Source: G965199725 sp965199725 (GTDB lineage: Bacteria > Pseudomonadota > Gammaproteobacteria > Nitrosococcales > Methylophagaceae). From it: a DNA stretch of 64,000 bases. The notes under the pieces were generated by a model. That model was not told the origin of the DNA. It saw nothing but the letters and a program-made list of their open reading frames with translations, and did not search any database. The translations under genes were made by a program, and so were the position numbers. Positions 8,396-17,268 of this stretch are shown in pieces. The stretch covers positions 1 to 64,000 of the forward strand of contig OZ241321.1 of NCBI GenBank assembly GCA_965199725.1. The letters run 5' to 3'. Within the stretch, counting starts at the first letter, position 1. Every line of letters begins with the position of its first letter.

Positions 8396-9744
8396 AAAAA
8401 TTAACATTGATTATATTGATAGTACTGTTGCCGTTTTCTAGCGTGCAAGCGGTCGATGAACCTGCTGATCTTGATGCGTTACTTGAAAAAGTAAAACGTG
8501 AAGGTATTACAGAGAGACAGCAAAACAAAGCGCGTGAGTCAGCATTTATAGCCGCGCGTAATGATAAGTCACGTTTGTTAGCTGAAACAAAGGCACAATT
8601 AGTGCGTGAAGATGAACGTATGGATAGACTTAGCAGGGCATTTCAGGATAATGAGAAAACGCTAGCAGAAAAAGAAGCATTATTGCAGGAGAAATCAGCT
8701 TCACTAGGCGAATTATTTGGCACAGTTCGCCAAATGGCGGGTGATAGCCGTAGTTTGTTGGCAAGTTCAATGGTATCTGCCCAGTTGCCTGACAGAATAA
8801 CGCTGTTAACTGCACTGGCAGAGCGAAAACAGCAACCGACCATTGAGGAGTTACGCCAATTCTGGCTTATCTTGCAGGAAGAGATGACAGAATCAGGCAA
8901 GATTAGCCGTTTCTCTATTCCTGTTGTGACCGTAGCAGGGAACGTTATGGAAAAACAGGTAACACGTGTTGGCGTGTTTTCAGCTTTCAGTGATGGTGCT
9001 TTTCTGCGCTATTTGCCTGAAACAGGCAAGTTGGTAGAGCTGGGTCGCCAGCCAGTTGCGCGGCTACGTGTTTTAGCTAGTGAGTTTGAGCAAAAGCAAG
9101 ATGGATCATTGCATCCTGTAGTCATTGATCCAACCAGAGGAGCTATTATGGCACTGTTAGTGCAGACACCTAATTTGCGAGAGCGTATTAATCAAGGTGG
9201 CTGGATTGGCTTTATTATTTTAGGATTAGGTGCTGTTGCGCTGATGATTGCATTACAACGCTTTATCTCATTAACTATCACTAATCGTGGTATTAATCGT
9301 CAGTTAAAGCAAAAACAGGCTGATAGGAAAAACCCTCTGGGACGTATTGTATCGGTTTACAGCGAGGCTGCTACTCGGGATATTGAAACATTAGCCTTAA
9401 AGCTGGACGAGGCTATCTTGCGTGAAGTGCCCATGATAGAACGTGGACTTATTACCTTGGCAGTGTTGGCAGCAATAGCGCCAATGCTTGGTCTTCTGGG
9501 TACAGTATCCGGCATGATTGAAACATTCCAATCAATCACCTTGTTTGGCACGGGCGATCCAAAATTAATGTCAGGTGGTATTTCACAGGCATTGGTAACA
9601 ACAGAGTTAGGCTTAGCTGTGGCTATTCCCATATTACTTATTCACAGTGCTTTGTCAGCAAAAAGTAACCGTCTTATTCATATTCTGGACGAAGAAAGTA
9701 CCGCTTTAGTAGCAAAAAGTGCAGAGCAGGTAACAGGAAAATAG
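8392..9744 (+). CDS. ttpC: TtpC: ExbB/TolQ-family protein with periplasmic extension
   Basis: This 450-residue protein combines a signal peptide (cleavage near VQAVDEP) with a periplasmic helical region (about residues 25-260). A C-terminal MotA/TolQ/ExbB proton-channel domain follows, with membrane segments near 265-285, about 350-370 and 395-420. The motif LGLLGTVSGMIETFQSI is the ExbB/TolQ signature. This fusion is the hallmark of TtpC, the fourth component required by Vibrio-type TonB2 systems. It is expected to work with ExbB2, ExbD2 and TonB2 in the inner membrane to pass proton-motive force to outer-membrane siderophore or heme receptors. It overlaps both neighbours in the operon. Confidence 0.9.
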   Translation: MKKLTLIILIVLLPFSSVQAVDEPADLDALLEKVKREGITERQQNKARESAFIAARNDKSRLLAETKAQLVREDERMDRLSRAFQDNEKTLAEKEALLQEKSASLGELFGTVRQMAGDSRSLLASSMVSAQLPDRITLLTALAERKQQPTIEELRQFWLILQEEMTESGKISRFSIPVVTVAGNVMEKQVTRVGVFSAFSDGAFLRYLPETGKLVELGRQPVARLRVLASEFEQKQDGSLHPVVIDPTRGAIMALLVQTPNLRERINQGGWIGFIILGLGAVALMIALQRFISLTITNRGINRQLKQKQADRKNPLGRIVSVYSEAATRDIETLALKLDEAILREVPMIERGLITLAVLAAIAPMLGLLGTVSGMIETFQSITLFGTGDPKLMSGGISQALVTTELGLAVAIPILLIHSALSAKSNRLIHILDEESTALVAKSAEQVTGK

Positions 9745-10259
9745 TGAGTCATTATTTATTTGATCTTCAGTTGTTGTTAGAGGGCGGTGGCTTGGTGTTG
9801 TGGCTGATACTTGTGGCATCAATAATCATGTGGACACTTATTATTGAGCGCTATTTGTTTGTTTACATCACCCATCCCTGTAAGGTAAAGACGCTTATCA
9901 GCTTATGGCAACAAAGACAGGACAAGCATAGCTGGTATGCGCAGAAAATACGTCAGGGGATGATCGCTGAGAGTGCGCTACTGCTAAGTCGTCATCTGAT
10001 AACAATCAAAACACTGATTGTTGCTTTGCCTATGCTGGGTTTGCTAGGTACAGTTGGCGGCATGATCCAGACATTTGATGTGTTGGCTGTATTTGGAACG
10101 GGTAATGCGCGCGGCATGGCGGGCGGTATTTCAATTGCCTTGATTACCACGATGGGCGGTTTGTTGGCAGCATTGTCGGGCATGTATTTCAGTGCCCAGC
10201 TTGAGCAGCTGGTAGCACGATCAGTGGATAATGTTGCTGACATGCTACGTCGGAGTTAA
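9744..10259 (+). CDS. exbB: ExbB2 proton channel subunit
   Basis: This 171-residue MotA/TolQ/ExbB protein has three membrane segments (about residues 15-35, 95-115 and 130-155) and the family motif LPMLGLLGTVGGMIQTFDV. It forms the proton channel that energises TonB, together with ExbD. The GTG start shares its first G with the TAG stop of ttpC, so translation is probably coupled. It is shorter than classical ExbB, as usual for the ExbB2 class in TtpC operons. Confidence 0.92.
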   Translation: MSHYLFDLQLLLEGGGLVLWLILVASIIMWTLIIERYLFVYITHPCKVKTLISLWQQRQDKHSWYAQKIRQGMIAESALLLSRHLITIKTLIVALPMLGLLGTVGGMIQTFDVLAVFGTGNARGMAGGISIALITTMGGLLAALSGMYFSAQLEQLVARSVDNVADMLRRS

Positions 10260-10275
10260 TCAGTTTTAAGCTGTT

Positions 10276-10683
10276 ATGAGAAATAGACATACACGCCGCA
10301 AAAGTGGTGCAATTGCTGACATCAACATGACTCCATTGATTGATATGGTGTTTATTTTATTAATTTTCTTTATTGTCAGCACATCTTTTGTTAAGGAAAC
10401 AGGCGTTGATGTTAATCGGCCTTCTGCTAAAACTGCGGTAAAAAAGGCGCGTGCTAATATCTTAATTGCCATCAGGTCTGATGGTGAAATATGGATAGAT
10501 AAACGCAGAATTGATCGTCGGGCAATTCGTGCCAATGTTGAAAGAATGCACGCTGAAAATCCAGAAGGAGCAGTTATTATCTTAGCCGATAAAGAAGCTA
10601 AGACAGGGGTACTAATTGAGGTAATGGATCAGGCGCGTTTAGCAGGTGTCGCTAATGTATCCATTGCCGCAGAGCATGATTAA
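10276..10683 (+). CDS. exbD: ExbD2 biopolymer transport protein
   Basis: This 135-residue ExbD/TolR protein has a short cytoplasmic N-terminus and one membrane helix (about residues 20-42), followed by a periplasmic domain. The motif DINMTPLIDMVFILLIFFIVST holds the conserved membrane aspartate (in PLIDMVF) that carries protons in this family. It is the fourth gene of the iron-transport operon, 16 bp after exbB. Confidence 0.93.
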   Translation: MRNRHTRRKSGAIADINMTPLIDMVFILLIFFIVSTSFVKETGVDVNRPSAKTAVKKARANILIAIRSDGEIWIDKRRIDRRAIRANVERMHAENPEGAVIILADKEAKTGVLIEVMDQARLAGVANVSIAAEHD

Positions 10684-10694
10684 AGGCTGTTTTG

Positions 10695-11336
10695 ATGCCG
10701 TTAATCATAGGGTTATTTCTTGCTGTGTTGGTCAATTTAGGGTTGCTTACCCTGATGCAGCAGATGACATCAGCAAAAAAGAGCGAACGCCTTATCACTG
10801 AAGATATTCGCTTGTTAGATTTTGTTCGTGTCAAAAGAGATGAGCGACTAGAAGTTAAAAAAAGAGAACTACCGAAAAAGCCACCTCCACCAGTTAAAAA
10901 ACTATCTCCACCAAAAATGCCATCCCCTAAAAGAAGCAGACCGGATGTGCCTACCATCAAACTGGACATACCGAGAATTGCAGTACCACTCAATATTGCT
11001 GGTGGTCCCTATCTGGGTGACTATATTGTTGATGCGCCTGTCATTGTTGACAAACCTGAGGTTGATGGTGAGGTTTTGCCTCTGGTACGCATTGAACCAA
11101 GATACCCGCGCGCAGCAGCCAGACGCGGTATTGAAGGTACAGTGACAATATCATTTTTCATTACTAAAGATGGTCGGGTACGTGACCCTGTTGTTACTAG
11201 TGCTAGGCCAGCAGCCGTGTTTGATAAAGCTGCTATCAAGGCTATTTTAAGGTGGAAGTTCAAACCCGAAATAGTTAATGGTCAAGCTGTTGAACGTCAA
11301 GCAAGCCAAACAATTGAATTCGTATTAAGAAAATGA
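10695..11336 (+). CDS. tonB: TonB2 energy-transducing protein
   Basis: This protein of about 213 residues spans the periplasm and transmits energy from ExbB/ExbD to TonB-dependent outer-membrane receptors. It has an N-terminal membrane anchor (about residues 1-20) and a proline/lysine-rich spacer near residues 58-80 (KKPPPPVKKLSPP). The C-terminal TonB domain (about 125-213) carries RYPRAAARRGIEGTV and AAIKAILRWKFKP. The ATG at 10695 is preferred over the adjacent TTG at 10692. The proline spacer is short, as in TonB2 proteins. Its stop overlaps the start of the TPR gene. Confidence 0.92.
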   Translation: MPLIIGLFLAVLVNLGLLTLMQQMTSAKKSERLITEDIRLLDFVRVKRDERLEVKKRELPKKPPPPVKKLSPPKMPSPKRSRPDVPTIKLDIPRIAVPLNIAGGPYLGDYIVDAPVIVDKPEVDGEVLPLVRIEPRYPRAAARRGIEGTVTISFFITKDGRVRDPVVTSARPAAVFDKAAIKAILRWKFKPEIVNGQAVERQASQTIEFVLRK

Positions 11337-12607
11337 TGAAAACTATCTCTGTTATTCACTTTGCAGATAGTCTGATGCTGTCCAAATCTGCTCCAGAAAG
11401 CTTTAAGCCAGTGTTAGCAAATTTCTTATTGGTGTTGGTATTGCTTATGATGTTACCCCTTGCTTTTGCTGAAGAAGATAAGCAGTATTTATTATCGCAA
11501 ACAGTATATGAGACAATACTCGGAGCCCAAGAACTAGTGGAGGCAGACAAATACAATGAGGCAGAAACCGCGCTAAACCTCCTGCTCACTGATAATGATG
11601 ACCTTGATTCTTATGAAATAGCAGTGGCTCAGCAAACACTAGGGTTTTTGTATTCAGCGCAGGAACGCTATAAAAAAGCAGCCCGTTATTTTCGCCAGGC
11701 GTTATCCTCTGGTGCGTTGCCGCCTGATGTCAGCCATAACTTAACTTACAATCTGGCACAACTGTTAATAATTGATGAACAATATAAAGTAGGTATTGTT
11801 TTATTGAAAAAATGGCTAGCTGCCGATTCTGATCCGCCCAGTAGCGCCTATGTGTTACTTGCCAGCACTTATTATCAATTGCAGGATTATGCTAATACTA
11901 TTATCTATATTAAAGCCGCAATTGACAATGATGATGCCAAAGAATCATGGCATCAACTGTTGCTGTCGTCCTATCTTGAAACTCAACAGTACTTGTTAGC
12001 CATTAAGGTATTGGAAAACTTAATTGAGTCCTATCCTTATAATAAAACCTACTGGGATCAATTATCGGCACTGTATTTTCAGCAGGATGATGAGTTTGTA
12101 GCACTGGCAGTTAAAATGCTCGTTACCCGCTTAGAACTAAATGACGAAAAAACGTTAATGAATTTATCTACCATGTATCAATACTTGCAGATTCCATATA
12201 AATCAGCGTTAATTTTGGCAAAGGGTATTAAGGATGGTGTGATACCTGCCGATCTTGACAATTTAACTAGATTGGCAGATAGTTGGCTGGCAGCGAGAGA
12301 AAACAAAAAAGCAGCCCAGGTCTTAAAGCAGGCAGCAATATTAGATAGCAGCGGCAAGGCTGATCTAAAATATGGTCGGGTTTTGTTTGATTTATCGTTG
12401 TGGCAGCAAGCTATTCCTCCTTTGTCTGCGGCAATAAAAGAATCAACAGGAAAGAGAGTGGGTAGGGCATCACTTTTGCTTGGTATGACTTATTTTTATC
12501 TTGATGATTTATCGGCCGCTAAACGTCATTTTAATCGCGCACTGAAGTTTAAAAGTGAACGTAAACAAGCAGGGCAATGGTTGCGCTATGTAAAAAAGAA
12601 AACGTAA
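11333..12607 (+). CDS. TPR-repeat protein of the TonB2 operon
   Basis: This 424-residue tetratricopeptide-repeat protein has an N-terminal hydrophobic segment near residues 24-44 (LANFLLVLVLLMMLPLAFA) that is probably a signal peptide. Helical TPR units follow to the C-terminus, for example LGFLYSAQERYKKAARYFRQAL and LLGMTYFYLDDLSAAKRHFNRAL. A TPR gene closes many TtpC/TonB2 operons and is a presumed accessory of the complex in the periplasm; that role comes from context. The ATGA overlap with tonB places it in the same operon. A better start for the signal peptide could lie a few codons inside. Confidence 0.82.
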   Translation: MMKTISVIHFADSLMLSKSAPESFKPVLANFLLVLVLLMMLPLAFAEEDKQYLLSQTVYETILGAQELVEADKYNEAETALNLLLTDNDDLDSYEIAVAQQTLGFLYSAQERYKKAARYFRQALSSGALPPDVSHNLTYNLAQLLIIDEQYKVGIVLLKKWLAADSDPPSSAYVLLASTYYQLQDYANTIIYIKAAIDNDDAKESWHQLLLSSYLETQQYLLAIKVLENLIESYPYNKTYWDQLSALYFQQDDEFVALAVKMLVTRLELNDEKTLMNLSTMYQYLQIPYKSALILAKGIKDGVIPADLDNLTRLADSWLAARENKKAAQVLKQAAILDSSGKADLKYGRVLFDLSLWQQAIPPLSAAIKESTGKRVGRASLLLGMTYFYLDDLSAAKRHFNRALKFKSERKQAGQWLRYVKKKT

Positions 12608-12859
12608 GATCAGGCAGATGTTTACTGGATGATATGCCACTTAAAAATCATATTGATAGACTTTGTCGTCGTCAGTTTGCCAATGCCGACTCAAAATTAG
12701 CTGTCTATAGCCACATGTTGGTTAGGCACCTCGGCTATGCGCCGATTTAATGATATTAAATTAAAGGGCTATAATATAATTAGATTAGCAGCTTTAATAA
12801 GCTACAAACATGAAGATAACCAACTTGTAAGTTAAGTAAAAGTATGTAGAGAAAACTCG
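12608..12859. other. Spacer after the TonB2 operon
   Basis: These 252 bp between the TPR gene and the RTX relic contain no convincing open frame, terminator or RNA gene that I can see. It may be further decayed sequence of the same RTX gene, but no frame shows the glycine/aspartate-rich nonapeptides. Confidence 0.4.
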
Positions 12860-13059
12860 TTTCAAGATTTATGGTTCAGCAAAAGCAGTAATGGTTTATT
12901 AATAGTTATGGCGGGTATCAATGTCAGGCGGCAATAGATAATGGATGCAAAAATGTCAATTACCAGCTTAACAGTATTGAAGCGGGCACATCTGCTTTGT
13001 TAACAACAACAATGAACTTAAAGCAACAAGGGTGGAAAACGAATGTATTATCTGGCTAA
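12860..13059 (+). pseudogene. Relic of an RTX protein C-terminal domain
   Basis: One frame from 12860 reads FQDLWFSKSSNGLLIVMAG. After a frameshift, the frame from 12925 to the stop at 13057 reads through NYQLNSIEAGTSALL. Both parts align with the C-terminal module of the giant RTX protein at 57070-57220, which reads RQLWFSKSGNDLKITVAG and NQLDSIEAGGLTLL. Similarity is also clear at base level around TTATGGTTCAG and AGTATTGAAGC. The segment between is shortened and frame-shifted, and no upstream RTX nonapeptide region remains. It is a dead fragment of a second RTX export protein. Confidence 0.8.
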
Positions 13060-13070
13060 CTTCTTTACCT

Positions 13071-13766
13071 TTAGAATAAAAGACTTTGTTCAATAGTTAA
13101 AAGTGTCTGCATAGGGTCTTTAGCACCTGTAATCGGGCGACCAATAACTAGATAATTACTACCGGCATGGATGGCATCAATGGGTGTCATAGTACGATGC
13201 TGATCATCATGGTAACTTAAGCTAGGGCGAATACCGGGGGTAATTAATTTTAGCTTGTCGCCATGTACTGCTCTTAATTGCCTTGCCTCCATAGCAGAGC
13301 ACACAACCCCATCTAAGCCACAATCACTTGCTGATTTAGCCAAACTTAGTACCATGTTTGTGATTGATCCCTGAAAGCCAATTGCCTTAAAAGTTGCATC
13401 ATCCATACTGGTTAACAGAGTAACGGCAACGATCAGTGGTCGGTTTATGTTATCACATAGCACTTTGCGGGCAGCTATCATCATGGCATCACCGCCTAGT
13501 GCATGGACATTCACCATCCATACGCCCAACTCTGCGGCTGCTAGACAAGCATGGGCAACGGTATTGGGAATATCGTGATATTTCAGATCAAGAAATACAT
13601 CAAATCCATTCTTGATTAGTGATTTAACAACGCTTGGCCCACATTGCGTAAACAGTGCTTTGCCTATTTTTAGGCGACAATGTGCTGGATCGAGCTGATC
13701 TGCCAGCGCCATAGCGTCGCGTGCTGTTGGACAATCTAAGGCAACGATGATATTGGGGTAGGTCAT
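13071..13766 (-). CDS. pyrF: Orotidine 5'-phosphate decarboxylase
   Basis: PyrF catalyses the last step of UMP synthesis. The 231-residue protein is the bacterial group I form, with substrate-binding D11 and K33 and the catalytic tetrad block DLKYHDIPNT (D60, K62, D65). The C-terminal phosphate-binding region GSNYLVIGRPIT is intact. The start ATG at 13766 gives the usual N-terminus ending at the first strand (IIVALDCPT). It is divergent from tgt, and its 3' end faces the RTX relic. Confidence 0.96.
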   Translation of the reverse strand: MTYPNIIVALDCPTARDAMALADQLDPAHCRLKIGKALFTQCGPSVVKSLIKNGFDVFLDLKYHDIPNTVAHACLAAAELGVWMVNVHALGGDAMMIAARKVLCDNINRPLIVAVTLLTSMDDATFKAIGFQGSITNMVLSLAKSASDCGLDGVVCSAMEARQLRAVHGDKLKLITPGIRPSLSYHDDQHRTMTPIDAIHAGSNYLVIGRPITGAKDPMQTLLTIEQSLLF

Positions 13767-13850
13767 ATTATGTTAATACTTAAGTAGCTATTCTAGCTGG
13801 TATGGTCATGAAAATGCTATTCTGCATTAATTTTTTCTTAAGAATAGATC

Positions 13851-14948
13851 ATGGATTTTAATATTCTGGCACAAGATAGGCAGGCACGGCGTGGCCAATT
13901 GATTTTTGACCGAGGTATAGTCAATACACCTGCCTTTATGCCTGTTGGTACACACGGTTCGGTAAAAGCGATGACACCAGAGGAGATACTGGCCACTGGC
14001 ACAGACATTATTTTGGGCAATACTTTTCATTTAATGTTACGACCAGGGGCGGCAGTTATGGCGGACCATGGTGGTTTGCATAGTTTTATCCATTGGGATC
14101 GCCCTGTTTTGACTGATTCTGGCGGTTTTCAAGTGTTTAGTCTGGGTAAATTACGCACGATTACTGAACAAGGTGTACATTTTCGCTCGCCTATTGATGG
14201 TAGTAAGGTTTTTCTGGGACCAGAGGAATCAATGGCGATGCAGCGCTTACTGGGTAGTGATATTGTGATGATATTTGATGAATGTACGCCATATCCTGCC
14301 GATCAAAAGAAAGCCGAAACATCAATGCAGCTTTCACTAAGGTGGGCAGCGCGCAGTAAAGCGGCACATGGTGACAACTCGGCTGCATTATTTGCCATTG
14401 TGCAGGGTGGCATGTATGAACCGTTACGCGATATGTCATTACAGGGTTTACTTGATATTGGTTTTGATGGCTATGCCATTGGCGGGTTATCTGTAGGTGA
14501 GCTAGAACAGGACAGGCGGCGGATTTTAGAACATCTACTGCCGAGTATGCCCAAATATTTCCCCCGTTATCTAATGGGTGTTGGTCGACCAGAGGAACTG
14601 GTTGAAGCGGTAAATCTTGGGGTTGATATGTTTGATTGTGTAATGCCAACGCGCAATGCGCGCAATGGCCATTTATTCACCCATCACGGGGTCGTTAAAA
14701 TTCGTAATAGTCGTTATAAAGGTGACACCAAGGCACTTGATTCCCTATGTAGCTGTTATACCTGCCAATATTACAGTCGATCCTATCTGCATCACTTAGA
14801 TCGCGCTGGTGAAATACTAGGGCCAAGGCTTAATACCATTCATAATGTGCATTATTACCAAGTGTTAATGTCAGGGTTGCGCAATGCAATTGCCACTGGC
14901 ACGTTGACTCAGTTTACCCGTGATTTTTATGCTATGAGAAGAAAATAA
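13851..14948 (+). CDS. tgt: tRNA-guanine(34) transglycosylase
   Basis: Tgt exchanges guanine-34 for preQ1 in tRNAs with GUN anticodons, on the way to queuosine. The 365-residue protein shows the catalytic D89 in LTDSGGFQVFSL and the nucleophile region VDMFDCVMPTRNARNG. The zinc site CSCYTC with a downstream histidine is near residues 300-330. It heads the canonical gammaproteobacterial cluster tgt-yajC-secD-secF. queA is not adjacent in this window. Confidence 0.96.
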   Translation: MDFNILAQDRQARRGQLIFDRGIVNTPAFMPVGTHGSVKAMTPEEILATGTDIILGNTFHLMLRPGAAVMADHGGLHSFIHWDRPVLTDSGGFQVFSLGKLRTITEQGVHFRSPIDGSKVFLGPEESMAMQRLLGSDIVMIFDECTPYPADQKKAETSMQLSLRWAARSKAAHGDNSAALFAIVQGGMYEPLRDMSLQGLLDIGFDGYAIGGLSVGELEQDRRRILEHLLPSMPKYFPRYLMGVGRPEELVEAVNLGVDMFDCVMPTRNARNGHLFTHHGVVKIRNSRYKGDTKALDSLCSCYTCQYYSRSYLHHLDRAGEILGPRLNTIHNVHYYQVLMSGLRNAIATGTLTQFTRDFYAMRRK

Positions 14949-15025
14949 TCAGTTAAGTTTGCTGTTAAGCAAGCCTTTGCCTGTGGCATAATAATTATTC
15001 TTAAATATATTTTTTGAGTACATAC

Positions 15026-15370
15026 ATGATGATGGAATTTGTAATTTCACCAGCCGTTGCTGGTGCAGTATCTAGTCAGCCAGCAAATCAACCTAGCTTG
15101 ATGAGCTTTATTGTTCCGATGAGTATTTTTTTGCTGATTTTCTATTTTTTATTGATTCGCCCGCAATCAAAACGTGCCAAGGAGCATCGTGCTATGCAGG
15201 ATGCCTTGAACAAAGGTGATGAAATTGTCACTGATGGTGGCTTGATGGGCAAGATTATTGATATTAGTGATAATGCGTTGACAGTGGAACTGGCAGACAA
15301 CATTGATGTAAAAGTACGTCGAGACTCAATTAATTCAGTGCTGCCCAAGGGCACATTAAAAAAACTGTAA
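15026..15370 (+). CDS. yajC: YajC, Sec translocase accessory subunit
   Basis: YajC is a small inner-membrane partner of SecD/SecF. The product has one membrane helix (IVPMSIFLLIFYFLLIRPQSKR) followed by the conserved cytoplasmic domain with MQDALNKGDEIVTDGGLMGKI. Three consecutive ATG codons lie at 15026-15034; the first is used here. A TTG four codons upstream is less likely. The position between tgt and secD is the standard one. Confidence 0.94.
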   Translation: MMMEFVISPAVAGAVSSQPANQPSLMSFIVPMSIFLLIFYFLLIRPQSKRAKEHRAMQDALNKGDEIVTDGGLMGKIIDISDNALTVELADNIDVKVRRDSINSVLPKGTLKKL

Positions 15371-15404
15371 TTCTGCTTTGCTTGACTAATTTCAGAGTAG
15401 CCAA

Positions 15405-17258
15405 ATGAACCATTATCCATTATGGAAAAATGTCTTGATTATTGCAATTATCTTTATTGGCGGTTTGTTTGCATTACCTAACCTATATGAAGATGATTTA
15501 GCTATTCAGGTATCAGCAGGGCGAATCACTCAGGTTGATCTTGCGCTGGTTGAGCAGGTTGAAACTGCGCTAAAGACAGCATCTATCCCATACAAAAGTA
15601 TAGCGTTAGAAGATGATCGCCTGCTGGTGCGTTTTGCTGATGCCGAAATGCAGCTAAAGGCGAAAGAGACAATTGAAAAAGCAATTGCTGGTGATTATGT
15701 TGTTGCGTTTAATTTAGCAGCCACAACACCCAGTTGGCTGGCAGCGCTGGGCGCTGAACCGATGAATCTTGGGCTGGATTTGCGTGGCGGTGTTCATTTT
15801 TTAATGGAAGTAGATATGGGCGCAGCTATCGAACAGGCGTTAAATGCTTATGAAAGCGAGTTTCGTGTTTTTCTGCGTAATGCAAAAATTCGCTATAAAA
15901 AAATCCAGCTAACAGATAATGGCATGTTCATTGAACTGCGCAATGCTGAGCATCGTGATGAGGCTGATGCTCAATTAACAAGCGCATATAACCAGTTTGA
16001 TGTTACTGTATCAAAAGATAGCGCAACGCCGTCACTGATATTGCAGTTAACAGAAGCAGCTTTGCGGGAAATACGCACTAATGCGCTACAACAGAATGTT
16101 GTCACACTGCGTAACCGTATAAATGAACTTGGGGTTGCTGAGCCGACCGTACAGCAGCAGGGTGATAATCGTATTGTTGTGCAATTGCCGGGGGTACAGG
16201 ATACAGCACAGGCAAAAAAAATATTGGGAGCAACAGCAACACTCGAGTTTCGCTTAGTTAATACCAATCATGACGTGCAAGATGCGTTAAATGGTCGTGT
16301 ACCGCCAAACACAGTATTGCGTTACCAGCGTAGCGGCGTCCCTATTTTGCTTAAAAAAAGAGTGATACTGACAGGTGATCACATTATCAATGCGGCATCA
16401 ACATTTGATCAAAGCAGTGGATCGCCTGCAGTTTCTATCACGTTGGATGGTAAAGGCGCGCGTGCTTTTAGTAATATCACCCGTGATAATATTGGCAAGC
16501 CGATGGCGGTCGTTTTTATTGAATCAAGGTCTGAAACTCGTGAAATAAAAGGCGAAATGGTCAGAGTAAGACGACCATTGCCTGAAGTTATCAATGTAGC
16601 TATTATTCGTGATCAGCTCAGTAAACAATTTCAAATAACCGGACTGGATTCAACGACAGAAGCCCGTGATTTAGCCTTACTATTGCGTGCTGGTGCATTG
16701 GCTGCACCAATTGAAGTGGTTGAGGAACGCACGGTAGGGCCGAGTTTAGGCCAGGATAATATTGATCAGGGTTTTAGCTCTGTGATGACAGGGTTTGCTC
16801 TAGTGCTAGTTTTTATGGCGATCCGGTATCGCCTGTTTGGCGCTGTTGCCAATTTGGCGCTCGCAATCAATTTGATACTAGTCGTGGCATTGTTGTCAAT
16901 GTTACAGGCAACACTGACGCTACCAGGCATTGCTGGTATTGTATTAACAGTAGGGATGGCGGTTGATGCCAATGTACTTATTTTTGAGCGTATCAGAGAA
17001 GAAATACGCGCTGGAACCAGTCCGCAATCAAGCATCAGTGCTGGCTATGAAAAAGCATTTTCTACCATCGCTGATGCTAACATAACTACTTTCATTGCTG
17101 CCATTGTTTTATTTGGTTTTGGTACTGGGGCAATCAAAGGATTCGCAGTAACTTTAATGTTCGGTATTATAACTTCAATGTTTACGGCAATTTTAGGTAC
17201 ACGCGCAGCTATCAACTTTATTTATGGTCGCAAACATCGCCCAACGTTATCTATTTAG
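15405..17258 (+). CDS. secD: Protein translocase subunit SecD
   Basis: This 617-residue inner-membrane protein, with SecF, uses proton-motive force to assist release and forward movement of proteins exported through SecYEG. It has an N-terminal membrane helix, a large periplasmic P1 domain with the signature LGLDLRGGVHFLMEVD, and five C-terminal membrane helices. The latter include the conserved VGMAVDANVLIFERIREE segment. The length is normal for gammaproteobacteria. Confidence 0.96.
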   Translation: MNHYPLWKNVLIIAIIFIGGLFALPNLYEDDLAIQVSAGRITQVDLALVEQVETALKTASIPYKSIALEDDRLLVRFADAEMQLKAKETIEKAIAGDYVVAFNLAATTPSWLAALGAEPMNLGLDLRGGVHFLMEVDMGAAIEQALNAYESEFRVFLRNAKIRYKKIQLTDNGMFIELRNAEHRDEADAQLTSAYNQFDVTVSKDSATPSLILQLTEAALREIRTNALQQNVVTLRNRINELGVAEPTVQQQGDNRIVVQLPGVQDTAQAKKILGATATLEFRLVNTNHDVQDALNGRVPPNTVLRYQRSGVPILLKKRVILTGDHIINAASTFDQSSGSPAVSITLDGKGARAFSNITRDNIGKPMAVVFIESRSETREIKGEMVRVRRPLPEVINVAIIRDQLSKQFQITGLDSTTEARDLALLLRAGALAAPIEVVEERTVGPSLGQDNIDQGFSSVMTGFALVLVFMAIRYRLFGAVANLALAINLILVVALLSMLQATLTLPGIAGIVLTVGMAVDANVLIFERIREEIRAGTSPQSSISAGYEKAFSTIADANITTFIAAIVLFGFGTGAIKGFAVTLMFGIITSMFTAILGTRAAINFIYGRKHRPTLSI

Positions 17259-17268
17259 GTATGTGGTC

